From Actinomycetes bacterium (GTDB lineage Bacteria > Actinomycetota > Actinomycetes > Mycobacteriales > Mycobacteriaceae): 64,000 nt of DNA. Below are positions 30,083 to 39,090 of this stretch, piece by piece (positions within the stretch are counted from its first letter, which is position 1; each line of letters opens with the position of its first letter). The stretch spans positions 1 to 64,000 of the forward strand of contig JAHZJB010000139.1 of assembly GCA_022601135.1 (NCBI GenBank), written 5' to 3'. Below the pieces are notes generated by a model. The model saw only the letters and a program-made list of their open reading frames with translations, made no database searches and was not told the DNA's origin. Position numbers and translations under genes: made by a program.

Positions 30083-31516
30083 TTAGCCGGTGTAAGCCAT
30101 GACGTGCTTGATGCGGGTGTAGTCCTCGAGGCCGTACATCGACAAGTCCTTGCCGTGCCCGGAGGCCTTGTAGCCGCCGTGGGGCATCTCGGCAACGAGT
30201 GGGATGTGGGTGTTGATCCACACGCAGCCGAAGTCCAGCCCGTTGGACACGCGCAGCGCGCGTGACACGTCCTTCGTCCAGACTGACGACGCCAGCGCGA
30301 ACTCGATGCCGTTGGCCTTCTCGAGTACGTCGGCCTCGTCGGTGAACGATTGCACCGTGATTACCGGGCCGAAAATCTCCTGCTGGATCAGCCGGTCGTG
30401 CTGAAGCAGACCGCCGATCACCGTCGGCGTCACATAGAAGCCTTTGTCTCCCTGGCGATTGCCGCCCGCGACGACCGTGGCGTGCACCGGGAGATCGGCG
30501 AAGAAGGACAGCACCCGCTCCATCTGATTGACGTTGTTGACCGGCGGCACCCAGGCGTCCTCGTCGTCGGCGGCCCGACCGAACGTCGTCGTCGCACCGT
30601 TGGCCTGTTCGGCCAGTGCTGCGGTCAACTCCTCGGCGATTGAAGTGTGCGCGAGCACCCGAGTGGCGGCCGTACAGTCCTGACCGGCGTTGAAGTATCC
30701 GGCGGTCGCGATGCCCTCCGCGGCCGCGGCGAGATCGGCATCGTCGAAGACGATCACCGGGGCCTTACCGCCCAGCTCCAGGTGCGTGCGCTTCAGGTTG
30801 CCGCCGGCACTGACCGCGACGGCTCTGCCCGCCGCCACCGATCCAGTGATGGCCACCATTTCCGGTGTCGGGTGGGCGACCAGATTGGCTCCGGTGACGC
30901 GGTCTCCGCTGACAACGTTGAGCACACCCGGGGGGAAGTGGTTGGCCGCCAACTCCGCGAGCATCACCGTCGTCACCGGTGTGGTGTCGCTGGGCTTGAT
31001 CACCACGGTGTTCCCGGCCGCGATGGCTGGGCAGATCTTCCAGATAGCCATCATCATCGGGTAGTTCCACGGCGCCACCTGCCCGATCACCCCGACTGGT
31101 TCGCGCCGGATCCACGACGTGTGGTCGGCCATGTACTCACCGGCCGACTTGCCCTCCAGGACCCTCGCCGCACCGGCGAAGAAGCGGATCTGATCGACCA
31201 TCGGCGGGATTTCCTCGGCCCTGGTCATGTGCAGCGGTTTGCCGGTGTTGCGGCTCTCGGCGGCCACGAGATCTTCTGCGGCCTTCTCGACGTCGTCAGC
31301 GAAGTCCAGCAGTGCCTTCTGCCGATGCGATGGTGTTGTGCGCTTCCACTGCTTGAATGCCTCGGCTGCGGCGGCGTAGGCGGTGTCGATGTCTTGTTCG
31401 TTGGAGATCGGTGCGGTACCGAACTCCTCGCCGGTGCTCGGGTCGACCAGCGGCATCGTCGCTCCGCTGGCCGAGTCGACGAGCTCGCCCCCGATGAAGT
31501 TCTGGACTGTGGTCAT
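30083..31516 (-). CDS. Aldehyde dehydrogenase, probably gamma-aminobutyraldehyde dehydrogenase
   Basis: NAD(P)-dependent aldehyde dehydrogenase of 477 residues. Cofactor and active-site motifs are intact: PWNYPMMMAIWK, the Rossmann segment ITGSVAAGR, catalytic Glu in LELGGKAP and catalytic Cys in FNAGQDCTAATR. The set of motifs resembles the YdcW/PatD group acting on 4-aminobutanal from putrescine. Neighbouring gabT would then convert the resulting GABA, giving a short putrescine-to-succinate semialdehyde route. Succinate-semialdehyde dehydrogenase is the main alternative. It lies 31 bp downstream of gabT on the same strand. Confidence 0.85.
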   Translation of the reverse strand: MTTVQNFIGGELVDSASGATMPLVDPSTGEEFGTAPISNEQDIDTAYAAAAEAFKQWKRTTPSHRQKALLDFADDVEKAAEDLVAAESRNTGKPLHMTRAEEIPPMVDQIRFFAGAARVLEGKSAGEYMADHTSWIRREPVGVIGQVAPWNYPMMMAIWKICPAIAAGNTVVIKPSDTTPVTTVMLAELAANHFPPGVLNVVSGDRVTGANLVAHPTPEMVAITGSVAAGRAVAVSAGGNLKRTHLELGGKAPVIVFDDADLAAAAEGIATAGYFNAGQDCTAATRVLAHTSIAEELTAALAEQANGATTTFGRAADDEDAWVPPVNNVNQMERVLSFFADLPVHATVVAGGNRQGDKGFYVTPTVIGGLLQHDRLIQQEIFGPVITVQSFTDEADVLEKANGIEFALASSVWTKDVSRALRVSNGLDFGCVWINTHIPLVAEMPHGGYKASGHGKDLSMYGLEDYTRIKHVMAYTG

Positions 31517-31547
31517 GTCAGTCAGCTCCCTGCTTGATGGGGTCGGG

Positions 31548-32888
31548 TCAGAGGTCGGCGAGAATGAGGGCGAGCACGTCCAGGCCTTCGAGGAGTAGGT
31601 CGTCGCTGATGCTCAGTGGTGGCAGGAAACGCACCACATTGCCGAACGTTCCGCAGGACAGCACGATGACACCCGACTGATGCGCTGTGGCGCAGAGTCT
31701 CTTGGTGAGTTCCACGTCGGGTTCGATGGTGCCGGATTTCACCAGTTCGATCGCGATCATCGCGCCGCGCCCGCGAACGTCGCCGATGCGGTCGTCTTCT
31801 GCTTGAATCCGGCCCAGCTTCGCCTTCATCAGGGATTCGATGTCAGCCGCGCGCTGTACGAGGCCGTCGGCCTCGATGGTTTCGATGGTCGCCAGCGCGG
31901 CGGCGCAGGCCAGGGGGTTGCCGCCGTAGGTCCCGCCCAGCCCGCCGACGTGTGGGGCGTCCATGATGTCGGCCCGGCCGGTGACCCCCGAGAGAGGCAG
32001 CCCGTCGGCGATGCCCTTGGCAGTGACGATCAGGTCCGGCACGATTCCCTCGTGCTCGCAGGCGAACATCGCGCCGGTACGGGCGAATCCGGATTGCACC
32101 TCGTCGGCGATGAAGACGACGTTGTTGGCGCGGCACCAGTCCAGCAGCGTGGGCAGGAAGCCCTCTGCAGGGACGATGAATCCGCCCTCGCCCTGGATCG
32201 GTTCGATGACCAGGGCGGCCAGGTTGTCAGCGCCAATCTGCTTGTCCATCATGGTGATGGCTCTTCGGGCCGCAAGTTCACCGTCGGTAGCCAGTTCCTT
32301 GCCGAACTCGGCGTCTCGGTAGGGGTAGGACATCGGCGCGCGGTAGATCTCGGGGGCGAAGGGGCCGAATCCGTGCTTGTAGGGCATCGACTTGGCAGTC
32401 AGTGCCATCGTCAGGTTGGTCCGACCGTGATATCCGTGGTCGAACGAGACCACCGCCTGCTTCTTGGTGTACGCCCGCGCGATCTTGACGGCGTTCTCTA
32501 CGCCTTCCGAGCCGGAATTGAACAGGGCGGAGCGTTTCTCGCCGGTGCCGGGGGTGAGCCGGTTGAGTGCCTCGGCGACGGCGACGTACTTCTCGTACGG
32601 GGTGACCATGAAGCAGGTGTGGGTGAACTTGGTCGCTTGCTCGGACACCGCCTCGACGACTCGGGGGGCGGAGTTGCCGATCGTTGTGACCGCGATGCCT
32701 GAACCCAGGTCGATCAGCCTGTTGCCGTCGACGTCCTCGAGGATGCCGCCGAACGCCCGCGCCGCATAGACGGGCATCGTGTTGCCGACACCGCCGGCGA
32801 CGGCTGCACGCTTGCGTGCGAGTAGCTCACAGGACAGTGGGCCGGGAATGGCGGTGACGAGGTGGCGGCTCTGCTCGAGGGTGCTCAA
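31548..32888 (-). CDS. gabT: 4-aminobutyrate aminotransferase GabT
   Basis: Class III PLP-dependent aminotransferase, 446 residues, moving the amino group of GABA to 2-oxoglutarate. Seen: SGSEGVENAVKIAR, FDHGYHGRTN, EPIQGEGGF, ADEVQSGFARTG and the PLP lysine in TAKGIADGLPLSG. The start is TTG at 32888 with AGGAGGT seven bases upstream, which decides it. Same gene as Rv2589, next to yajC. The aldehyde dehydrogenase follows it. Confidence 0.93.
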   Translation of the reverse strand: MSTLEQSRHLVTAIPGPLSCELLARKRAAVAGGVGNTMPVYAARAFGGILEDVDGNRLIDLGSGIAVTTIGNSAPRVVEAVSEQATKFTHTCFMVTPYEKYVAVAEALNRLTPGTGEKRSALFNSGSEGVENAVKIARAYTKKQAVVSFDHGYHGRTNLTMALTAKSMPYKHGFGPFAPEIYRAPMSYPYRDAEFGKELATDGELAARRAITMMDKQIGADNLAALVIEPIQGEGGFIVPAEGFLPTLLDWCRANNVVFIADEVQSGFARTGAMFACEHEGIVPDLIVTAKGIADGLPLSGVTGRADIMDAPHVGGLGGTYGGNPLACAAALATIETIEADGLVQRAADIESLMKAKLGRIQAEDDRIGDVRGRGAMIAIELVKSGTIEPDVELTKRLCATAHQSGVIVLSCGTFGNVVRFLPPLSISDDLLLEGLDVLALILADL

Positions 32889-33233
32889 CTGGGGACCTCC
32901 TACTGGCCCGTACGGAACGGAGAATATGTCTGCCGCGTCGTGGATTGAGCCTAACTGCTGGATGCTCTGATCCGTTGAAAACGGTGCCAGCTCGTGGCGA
33001 GACCGTCGAGGAGGCCAACCGGGGCGACGAATTTCGTTGCGATCAGACCTGGAAAGCCAGCGGTGGTCCGCGCGTCGTGATCGTGCAGCCGCGATTGCCG
33101 ACCCGGGGGGAGCGGGGCGGTCGGCCCCAATGGCACACTGGTCAACAACTTCTTCAACGAAACCGCCCTAACCCGAGGGTTCGGGGCGGCGACGCAAGAC
33201 CGACACGAAAGACTCAGGAGAGACACGGCTGCC
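32889..33233. other. Gene-free divergent region gabT / yajC
   Basis: 345 bp without a convincing gene. It must hold the gabT promoter at the left and that of yajC-secDF at the right. A strong hairpin is described separately. A plus-strand open frame running from 32945 into yajC has no coding character and I regard it as chance. Confidence 0.6.
33163..33189 (+). promoter_or_regulatory. Hairpin in the yajC leader
   Basis: CCGCCC (33163-33168) pairs with GGGCGG (33184-33189), and AACCC (33170-33174) with GGGTT (33177-33181), leaving a GA loop. The eleven-pair stem is interrupted by a small internal loop and ends 44 bp before the yajC start. It could be an attenuator or the terminator of an upstream leader transcript. 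Confidence 0.5.
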
Positions 33234-33581
33234 ATGGATCTGGTCATTTTCCTTCCACTGCTCATCGTCATGGGCGCGTTCATCTACTTCTCCTCGCGGC
33301 GTCAGAAGAAAGCCATGCAGGCCACGATGGACCTGCACAACTCTCTTCAGGTGGGTGATCTGATCCACACCACATCGGGACTGCAGGCGACGATCACCGA
33401 CATCGGCGACGAATATGTCGACCTCGAGATTGCGCCCGGGGTAATCACGACCTGGATGAAGCTGGCGGTGCGGGACCGGGTGGTCGATGACGTCGAAGAC
33501 AACGAGGACGGCGATGCCGAGGAGTCGCAATTGGCGGCCACCGAGATCACCGAAAGCCCGCACACCAAGACTGACAGCTGA
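33234..33581 (+). CDS. yajC: Sec translocase accessory subunit YajC
   Basis: 115 residues: one N-terminal membrane helix (LVIFLPLLIVMGAFIYF), then SSRRQKKAMQ and the GDLIHTTSGLQATITDIGDE domain that defines YajC. The C-terminal tail is acidic. It associates with SecDF and SecYEG. It starts the yajC-secD-secF run, 99 bp ahead of secD. Confidence 0.95.
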   Translation: MDLVIFLPLLIVMGAFIYFSSRRQKKAMQATMDLHNSLQVGDLIHTTSGLQATITDIGDEYVDLEIAPGVITTWMKLAVRDRVVDDVEDNEDGDAEESQLAATEITESPHTKTDS

Positions 33582-33680
33582 GGTTTCGGCCGCAGCACGT
33601 AGTCTTTGCGTGCCGTCTTTGCGTGCCCTCGCACGCCTGTGCGGAACCTGACGAACTGATCTCTAAGGAGCCTCTGACAC

Positions 33681-35462
33681 GTGGCATCGTCTTCGACGCC
33701 GGTGCACCCTGCCCGCTACCTGACCCTGTTCCTGGTGCTGCTTGTCGGCTCCTACCTGCTGGTGTTCCTCACCGGTGACAAGCAACCCGACCCCAAGCTC
33801 GGCATCGATCTTCAGGGCGGTACCCGGGTCACGTTGACCGCGCGCACCCCGGACGGCTCACCACCGACCCGGGAGGCGTTGGACCAGGCGCAGCAGATCA
33901 TCAGCGCCCGTGTCGACGGCCTCGGTGTGTCGGGTTCCGAGGTCATCATCGACGGTCAGAACCTGGTGATCACCGTCCCGGGTAACGACGGCAGCGAGGC
34001 CCGCAACCTCGGTCAGACAGCACGGCTGTATATCCGGCCGGTGATCCACGCGATTCCTGCGACCGGTGAAGCACCGCCGCAAGAGGGACCTGAGCCTGGG
34101 GGGCCGCCGGGTCCGATCCCGGGGCTACCCCCGGGGGTGATTCCGGGTATGCCCCCGGGCGGGGTGCCCGGTATGCCCCCGGGCGGGGTGCCTGGTTTGC
34201 CGCCCGGCGCGGTCCCCACTGAACCCCCGGCGCCGCAGCCGCGGCCCTTCCCCGAGCAACCGGCCCCGAACCCGACGCCGAGCCCCGCCCCCACCCCGGA
34301 CGCGGATACACCGCCAGCCCCCAGTCCCGCTCCGCCGAGCGACGAAGACGTGCCGTTGGCGACCCGCATCCAAGATGAGAAGCGGCTACGCCAGAGCACC
34401 GAGCAGGCGATCCAAATTCTGGCGATGCAGGTTCAGGCCGCGCGGTGTGGTGAGGAAGACGTGTTGTCCGGCAATGACGATCCCAACCTGCCATTGGTCA
34501 CCTGCTCGACCGACGAGCAGCAGGTCTATCTGCTGGCTGGCTCGATCATCAGCGGTGAGGAGATCCAGAACGCCACGTCCGGGCTTGATCAGCAGCGCGG
34601 CGAACACGTCGTCGACCTGGAATTCAAGAGTGATGCCACCAAGGTCTGGGCGGACTTCACCGCAGCCAACGTGGGTATCCAAACCGCCTTCGTTCTCGAT
34701 TCCCAGGTGGTAAGCGCCCCCCAGATCCGGGAAGCGATTCCGGGTGGCCGCACGCAGATCACCGGGCAGTTCACCGCAGACTCGGCGCGAGAACTGGCCA
34801 ACGTGCTGAAGTACGGCTCGCTACCGCTGTCGTTCGAGTCCTCGGAGGCCGAGACCGTCTCCGCGACGCTGGGTTTGTCGTCGCTGCGGGCGGGGCTCAT
34901 CGCCGGTGCGGTAGGGCTCGCGGCGGTGCTGCTGTACTCCCTGTTGTATTACCGGGTGCTGGGATTGCTGGTAGCGCTGTCACTGGTCGCGTCGGGTGCG
35001 ATGGTTTTCGCGATCCTGGTGCTGCTCGGCCGCTACATCAACTACACCCTGGACTTGGCCGGTATCGCGGGTCTGATCATCGGTATCGGTATGACGGCGG
35101 ACTCGTTCGTGGTGTTCTTCGAACGCATCAAGGATGAGATCCGGGAAGGTCGATCGTTCCGGTCGGCGGTTCCACGCGGCTGGGCCAGGGCGCGCAAGAC
35201 CATCGTTTCCGGCAATGCCGTCACGTTCCTGGCCGCCGCGGTCCTGTACTTCTTGGCGGTCGGTCAGGTCAAAGGCTTTGCGTTCACCCTGGGTCTGACC
35301 ACCATTCTCGACGTCGTCGTCGTGTTCCTGGTGACCTGGCCGCTGGCCTACCTGGCATCGAAGTCGAAGACGATGGCAAAGCCGGCCCTCAACGGCCTGG
35401 GAGCAGTCCAGCAGATCGCACGCGAACGCCGAGCGGCCGCGCAAACCGTGGGACGGGGATAG
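33681..35462 (+). CDS. secD: Protein translocase subunit SecD
   Basis: Proton-driven RND-type subunit that helps pull proteins out of the Sec channel. 593 residues. First helix near residues 13-32, then the D1 motif [13 protein letters not shown], the first periplasmic domain, and five C-terminal helices with [11 protein letters not shown] and [14 protein letters not shown] roughly 90-residue Pro/Gly insertion (about residues 133-225) interrupts the periplasmic part. Mycobacterial SecD is known to have such an insert. GTG start behind AAGGAG. Confidence 0.96.
   Translation: MASSSTPVHPARYLTLFLVLLVGSYLLVFLTGDKQPDPKLGIDLQGGTRVTLTARTPDGSPPTREALDQAQQIISARVDGLGVSGSEVIIDGQNLVITVPGNDGSEARNLGQTARLYIRPVIHAIPATGEAPPQEGPEPGGPPGPIPGLPPGVIPGMPPGGVPGMPPGGVPGLPPGAVPTEPPAPQPRPFPEQPAPNPTPSPAPTPDADTPPAPSPAPPSDEDVPLATRIQDEKRLRQSTEQAIQILAMQVQAARCGEEDVLSGNDDPNLPLVTCSTDEQQVYLLAGSIISGEEIQNATSGLDQQRGEHVVDLEFKSDATKVWADFTAANVGIQTAFVLDSQVVSAPQIREAIPGGRTQITGQFTADSARELANVLKYGSLPLSFESSEAETVSATLGLSSLRAGLIAGAVGLAAVLLYSLLYYRVLGLLVALSLVASGAMVFAILVLLGRYINYTLDLAGIAGLIIGIGMTADSFVVFFERIKDEIREGRSFRSAVPRGWARARKTIVSGNAVTFLAAAVLYFLAVGQVKGFAFTLGLTTILDVVVVFLVTWPLAYLASKSKTMAKPALNGLGAVQQIARERRAAAQTVGRG
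34100..34225 (+). repeat. Pro/Gly octapeptide repeats inside SecD
   Basis: Near-identical 24-bp units encode P-G-M-P-P-G-G-V twice in succession, flanked by diverged copies ([16 protein letters not shown]). They form the collagen-like core of the periplasmic insertion. Confidence 0.8.
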
Positions 35463-35465
35463 CAG

Positions 35466-36758
35466 ATGGCCGCAAAACATGAGCTGAGCGAGACGACCAC
35501 CTCCGAAGCTGTCGAGGCGCCGGATCTCGAATCCACGACGACGGACGCACCCCGGCACGGCTTCTTCGTCCGGCTCTACACCGGTACCGGCGCCTTCGAG
35601 GTGATGGGCAAGCGCAAGGCCTGGTACTTGGTCAGCGGCATCATCGTGGCCATCGCTATCGGGGCCATCCTGTTGCGGGGCTTCACCTTCGGTATTGACT
35701 TCGAGGGTGGCACCAAAGTGTCGTTCCCGCGAGGTGACGGCCAGATCACCACGGAGCAGGTCGAAACCGCCTTCGGCCAAGCGATCGGCGAGCCGCCGGA
35801 GTCGGTCGTCATCGTCGGCAGCGGTGAGACCGCGACATTCCAGATCCGCTCCGAGACCCTCAGCAATGAGGAGACCGAAAAGCTTCGCACCGCGCTGTTC
35901 GACGAGTTTCAGCCGCTGGGAGCCGACGGTCAGCCCGGCAAGCAGGCCATCAGCGATTCGGCGGTCTCGGAGACCTGGGGTGGACAGATCACCCAGAAGG
36001 CACTGATCGCGCTGGTCGTGTTCCTCGTTCTGGCGTCCATCTACATCGCCTTGCGCTACGAGCGGTACATGGCGATCGCGGCGCTGACAACGCTGGTGTT
36101 CGATCTCGTGGTCACCGCCGGTGTCTACGCGTTGGTTGGATTCGAGGTCACTCCGGCCACCGTGATCGGGTTGCTGACCATCTTGGGCTTCTCGCTGTAC
36201 GACACCGTCATCGTGTTCGACAAGGTTGAGGAGAACACCGAAGGGTTCGAGCACGCCACCCGGCGCACCTTCGCCGAACAGGCCAACCTGGCCGTCAACC
36301 AGACGTTCATGCGTTCGATCAACACCAGCCTGATCTCGGTGCTGCCGATCGTCGCGCTGATGATCATCGCGGTGTGGTTGCTCGGTGTCGGGACCCTGAT
36401 GGACCTTGCACTGGTCCAGTTCGTCGGCGTGATCGTCGGGACGTACTCGTCGATCTTCTTCGCCACACCGTTGCTGGTCAGCCTTCGCGAACGTACCGAC
36501 TTGGTGCGCAAGCACACCGATCGGGTACTGAGTCGCCGCAAAACGGCTGCTGCCCGGGCGGTCGGTGCCCAGTCGCAGACCGGTGATGACCGCGACCGCC
36601 CAGACCCGGAACCGGCATCGGTAGCGGCCCCGTCCTCATCGAAGGCGGCGCCGGCGGCACCGCCGCCGGGCAAACCGGCCCCGGGGGCCCGTCCCGTGCG
36701 GCCCACCTCCAGCAGGACCGGACGGCCGTCGGGTAAGCGAAACCCGCGGAAGGGGTAG
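35466..36758 (+). CDS. secF: Protein translocase subunit SecF
   Basis: Partner of SecD, 430 residues. Helix 1 is followed by GIDFEGGTKVSFPRGDG, then five helices with ALRYERYMAIAAL, GFSLYDTVIVFDKVEEN and QTFMRSINTSL, all SecF signatures. A soluble Pro/Ala/Arg-rich tail of about 70 residues follows the last helix. ATG lies 3 bp after the secD stop. Confidence 0.96.
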   Translation: MAAKHELSETTTSEAVEAPDLESTTTDAPRHGFFVRLYTGTGAFEVMGKRKAWYLVSGIIVAIAIGAILLRGFTFGIDFEGGTKVSFPRGDGQITTEQVETAFGQAIGEPPESVVIVGSGETATFQIRSETLSNEETEKLRTALFDEFQPLGADGQPGKQAISDSAVSETWGGQITQKALIALVVFLVLASIYIALRYERYMAIAALTTLVFDLVVTAGVYALVGFEVTPATVIGLLTILGFSLYDTVIVFDKVEENTEGFEHATRRTFAEQANLAVNQTFMRSINTSLISVLPIVALMIIAVWLLGVGTLMDLALVQFVGVIVGTYSSIFFATPLLVSLRERTDLVRKHTDRVLSRRKTAAARAVGAQSQTGDDRDRPDPEPASVAAPSSSKAAPAAPPPGKPAPGARPVRPTSSRTGRPSGKRNPRKG

Positions 36759-36760
36759 GC

Positions 36761-38470
36761 ATGACGCCTCGCCTGCCTCGCCCTTGGACCCCGCGAGGTT
36801 CCGTCGCGGCTCATGCGCACCACCGTGCGCGTCGAACAACTCTGCTGTCCGTGGTGCTGGCTCTGGTGGGCGCAGTCGGCCTAACATCCTGCTCGGACGG
36901 CACCGCGGACTCGATCGACTACGCCGTGGACGGCGCCCTGATCAGCTACAACACCAACACCGTGGCCGGGGCCGCGTCGGGCGGTCCGCAGGCCTTCGCC
37001 CGCGTGTTGACCGGCTTCAGCTACCACGGCCCAGAAGGTCAGATTGTGGCTGACAACGATTTCGGAACCATCGCGGTGGTGGGCCGGACGCCGCTGGTTC
37101 TCGACTACGAGATCAAGTCCGACGCTGTGTATTCCGACGGAAAGCCGATCACCTGCGACGACATGGTGCTGGCCTGGGCGTCGCAGTCGGGTCGGTTCCC
37201 GAAGTTCGCCGCGGCCAACCGGGCCGGATACGCCGACATCGCCTCCGTCGACTGCGCACCGGGCGAACGGAAGGCGCGGGTGTCCTTCGCGCCGGATCGG
37301 GCGTTCACCGACTATGGCCAATTGTTCGCCGCAACCTCGATGATGCCCTCGCACGTCATCGCCGACGTGCTCGGCCTCGACGAAGGCGGGGTTACGACGG
37401 CGTTGCTCGACAACGATGGGCCTGTCATCGAGCGCATCGCGCAGGTCTGGAACAACACGTGGAACCTGACGCCGGATTTGGATGTGAAACGCTTCCCGTC
37501 GTCGGGTCCCTACAAGTTGGATTCGGTGACCTCCGACGGTGCAGTCGTGCTGGTGGCCAACGACAAGTGGTGGGGCACCAAACCGGTCACCGCCAAAGTC
37601 ACCGTGTGGCCCCGCAGCGCCGACATGCAGGACCGGGTCGATGAAGGCGCCTACGACGTCGTCGACATCGCTACTGGATCGTTGGGCACTCTCAATCTCC
37701 CCGACGATTACGTGCGGACCGAGGCGCCTTCGGCGGGCGTCGAGCAGCTGATCTTTGCTCCGCAGGGGCCGCTGGCCGCGGTGCCGGCGCGCCGGGCCCT
37801 GGCGCTGTGTACCCCGCGTGAGGCCATTGCGCGCAATGCGGAGGTGCCGATTTTCAATTCGCGGCTCAATACCGCAACCGAGGACGCCTACGGAGCTGCC
37901 GAGACCGCGCCCGAGGCCGCACAGTTCGTCGCGGGTAACCCCGATGCAGCCCGCGCGGCTCTGGGCGGCCAGCCCCTGACCGTCCGAATCGGTTATCAGA
38001 CACCGAATGCCCGGCTCGCCGCCACCGTCGGGGCCATCGCAAAGTCGTGCGAGCCGGCCGGCATCACGGTCGAGGACGTCGCCGGGGACCACATCGGGCC
38101 ACTGGCGTTGCCGGGCAACGACATCGACGTCCTGATCGCGAGCACCGGCGGCGCGGCGGGAAGCGGCTCGTCGGGGTCGTCGGTGATGGACGCGTACAGC
38201 CTGCACAGCGGCAACGGCAACAACCTGCCGCGATACGCCAACGAACGCATCGACGGAATCATCTCGACGTTGGCCGTGACAACGGACCCCAAGGAACTGT
38301 CCCGGCTGCTTGGGGAGGCGGGCCCGATCTTGTGGGCCGATATGCCGACCCTGCCGCTGTACCGTCAGCAGCGGACTCTGCTGACGTCGGCGAAGATGTT
38401 TGCGGTGAGCGGCAATCCGACACGTTGGGGTGCAGGCTGGAACATGGACCGCTGGAAGCTGAGCCGGTGA
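36761..38470 (+). CDS. Family 5 solute-binding lipoprotein (Rv2585c-like)
   Basis: 569 residues with an Arg-rich N-terminus, a hydrophobic stretch and the lipobox VGLTSC. The mature protein has the DppA/OppA-type fold markers ([20 protein letters not shown], then [20 protein letters not shown] and [10 protein letters not shown]). It probably binds a peptide or a similar small solute at the outer face of the membrane. No permease or ATPase is encoded nearby, so its transporter or function is unknown. Located between secF and apt, as in M. tuberculosis, overlapping apt by 4 bp. Confidence 0.88.
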   Translation: MTPRLPRPWTPRGSVAAHAHHRARRTTLLSVVLALVGAVGLTSCSDGTADSIDYAVDGALISYNTNTVAGAASGGPQAFARVLTGFSYHGPEGQIVADNDFGTIAVVGRTPLVLDYEIKSDAVYSDGKPITCDDMVLAWASQSGRFPKFAAANRAGYADIASVDCAPGERKARVSFAPDRAFTDYGQLFAATSMMPSHVIADVLGLDEGGVTTALLDNDGPVIERIAQVWNNTWNLTPDLDVKRFPSSGPYKLDSVTSDGAVVLVANDKWWGTKPVTAKVTVWPRSADMQDRVDEGAYDVVDIATGSLGTLNLPDDYVRTEAPSAGVEQLIFAPQGPLAAVPARRALALCTPREAIARNAEVPIFNSRLNTATEDAYGAAETAPEAAQFVAGNPDAARAALGGQPLTVRIGYQTPNARLAATVGAIAKSCEPAGITVEDVAGDHIGPLALPGNDIDVLIASTGGAAGSGSSGSSVMDAYSLHSGNGNNLPRYANERIDGIISTLAVTTDPKELSRLLGEAGPILWADMPTLPLYRQQRTLLTSAKMFAVSGNPTRWGAGWNMDRWKLSR

Positions 38471-39051
38471 GCACCGGAGCCGGGCCGCCGGCGACATCAG
38501 ACACCGGAGCCGGGCCGTCGGCGACATCGGGTGATGTTTCGCATGTCATCGCTTCCCTGCTGCGTGAAGTGCCTGATTTTCCCGAGCCGGGCATTCAATT
38601 CAAGGACCTGACACCGGTGCTTGCCGACGCTCGCGGGCTGGCCGAGGTCAGCGATGCCATCGCCGACCGCGCTCGCGGCGTGGATCTCGTGGCCGGTGTC
38701 GATGCCCGGGGATTCCTGCTCGGTGGCGCGGTGGCCCTCAAACTGGGCATTGGCGTGGTTGCGGTACGCAAGGGCGGCAAGCTGCCGCCGCCGGTGTTCA
38801 GCAAGACCTACACCCTCGAATACGGCACCGCGACACTGGAGGTTCCTGCCGACGGCATCGACCTGGCGGGGCGCTCGATCGTGGTGATCGACGACGTGCT
38901 CGCCACCGGGGGAACGTTGGCCGCCACCAACCAATTGCTCACGTCGGCGGGTGCGCGGGTGACGGGGGCGGTGGTGATGCTCGAGCTCGCGGCGCTCGGC
39001 GGTCGCGCATTACTCGATCCACTGTCTGTTGTCAGCTTGTACGCCGTCTGA
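38467..39051 (+). CDS. apt: Adenine phosphoribosyltransferase
   Basis: Salvages adenine to AMP with PRPP. 194 residues: [38 protein letters not shown], and the PRPP-binding loop [16 protein letters not shown] 38467 overlaps the lipoprotein stop. About 23 N-terminal residues are a low-complexity duplication not needed for the enzyme, so a later start is conceivable (GTG 38533). Confidence 0.94.
   Translation: MSTGAGPPATSDTGAGPSATSGDVSHVIASLLREVPDFPEPGIQFKDLTPVLADARGLAEVSDAIADRARGVDLVAGVDARGFLLGGAVALKLGIGVVAVRKGGKLPPPVFSKTYTLEYGTATLEVPADGIDLAGRSIVVIDDVLATGGTLAATNQLLTSAGARVTGAVVMLELAALGGRALLDPLSVVSLYAV
38472..38530 (+). repeat. 30-bp tandem duplication at the 5' end of apt
   Basis: CACCGGAGCCGGGCCG at 38472 recurs at 38502, and the two 29-base copies differ only at one internal base and near the end. 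They encode [10 protein letters not shown] then [10 protein letters not shown]. Confidence 0.85.
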
Positions 39052-39090
39052 GCGGATATCCTGCAGAGAGCACAGGCACCGGAGGTGAGC

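Noticed and set aside
32945..33358. Possible upstream or leader gene before yajC
   Set aside because: The frame overlaps the 5' part of yajC, lacks a ribosome binding site and has no recognisable segment or arrest-peptide pattern.
34980..36515. Long minus-strand frames opposite secD and secF
   Set aside because: His/Asp/Arg-rich shadow composition, no motifs, and fully overlapped by secD-secF.
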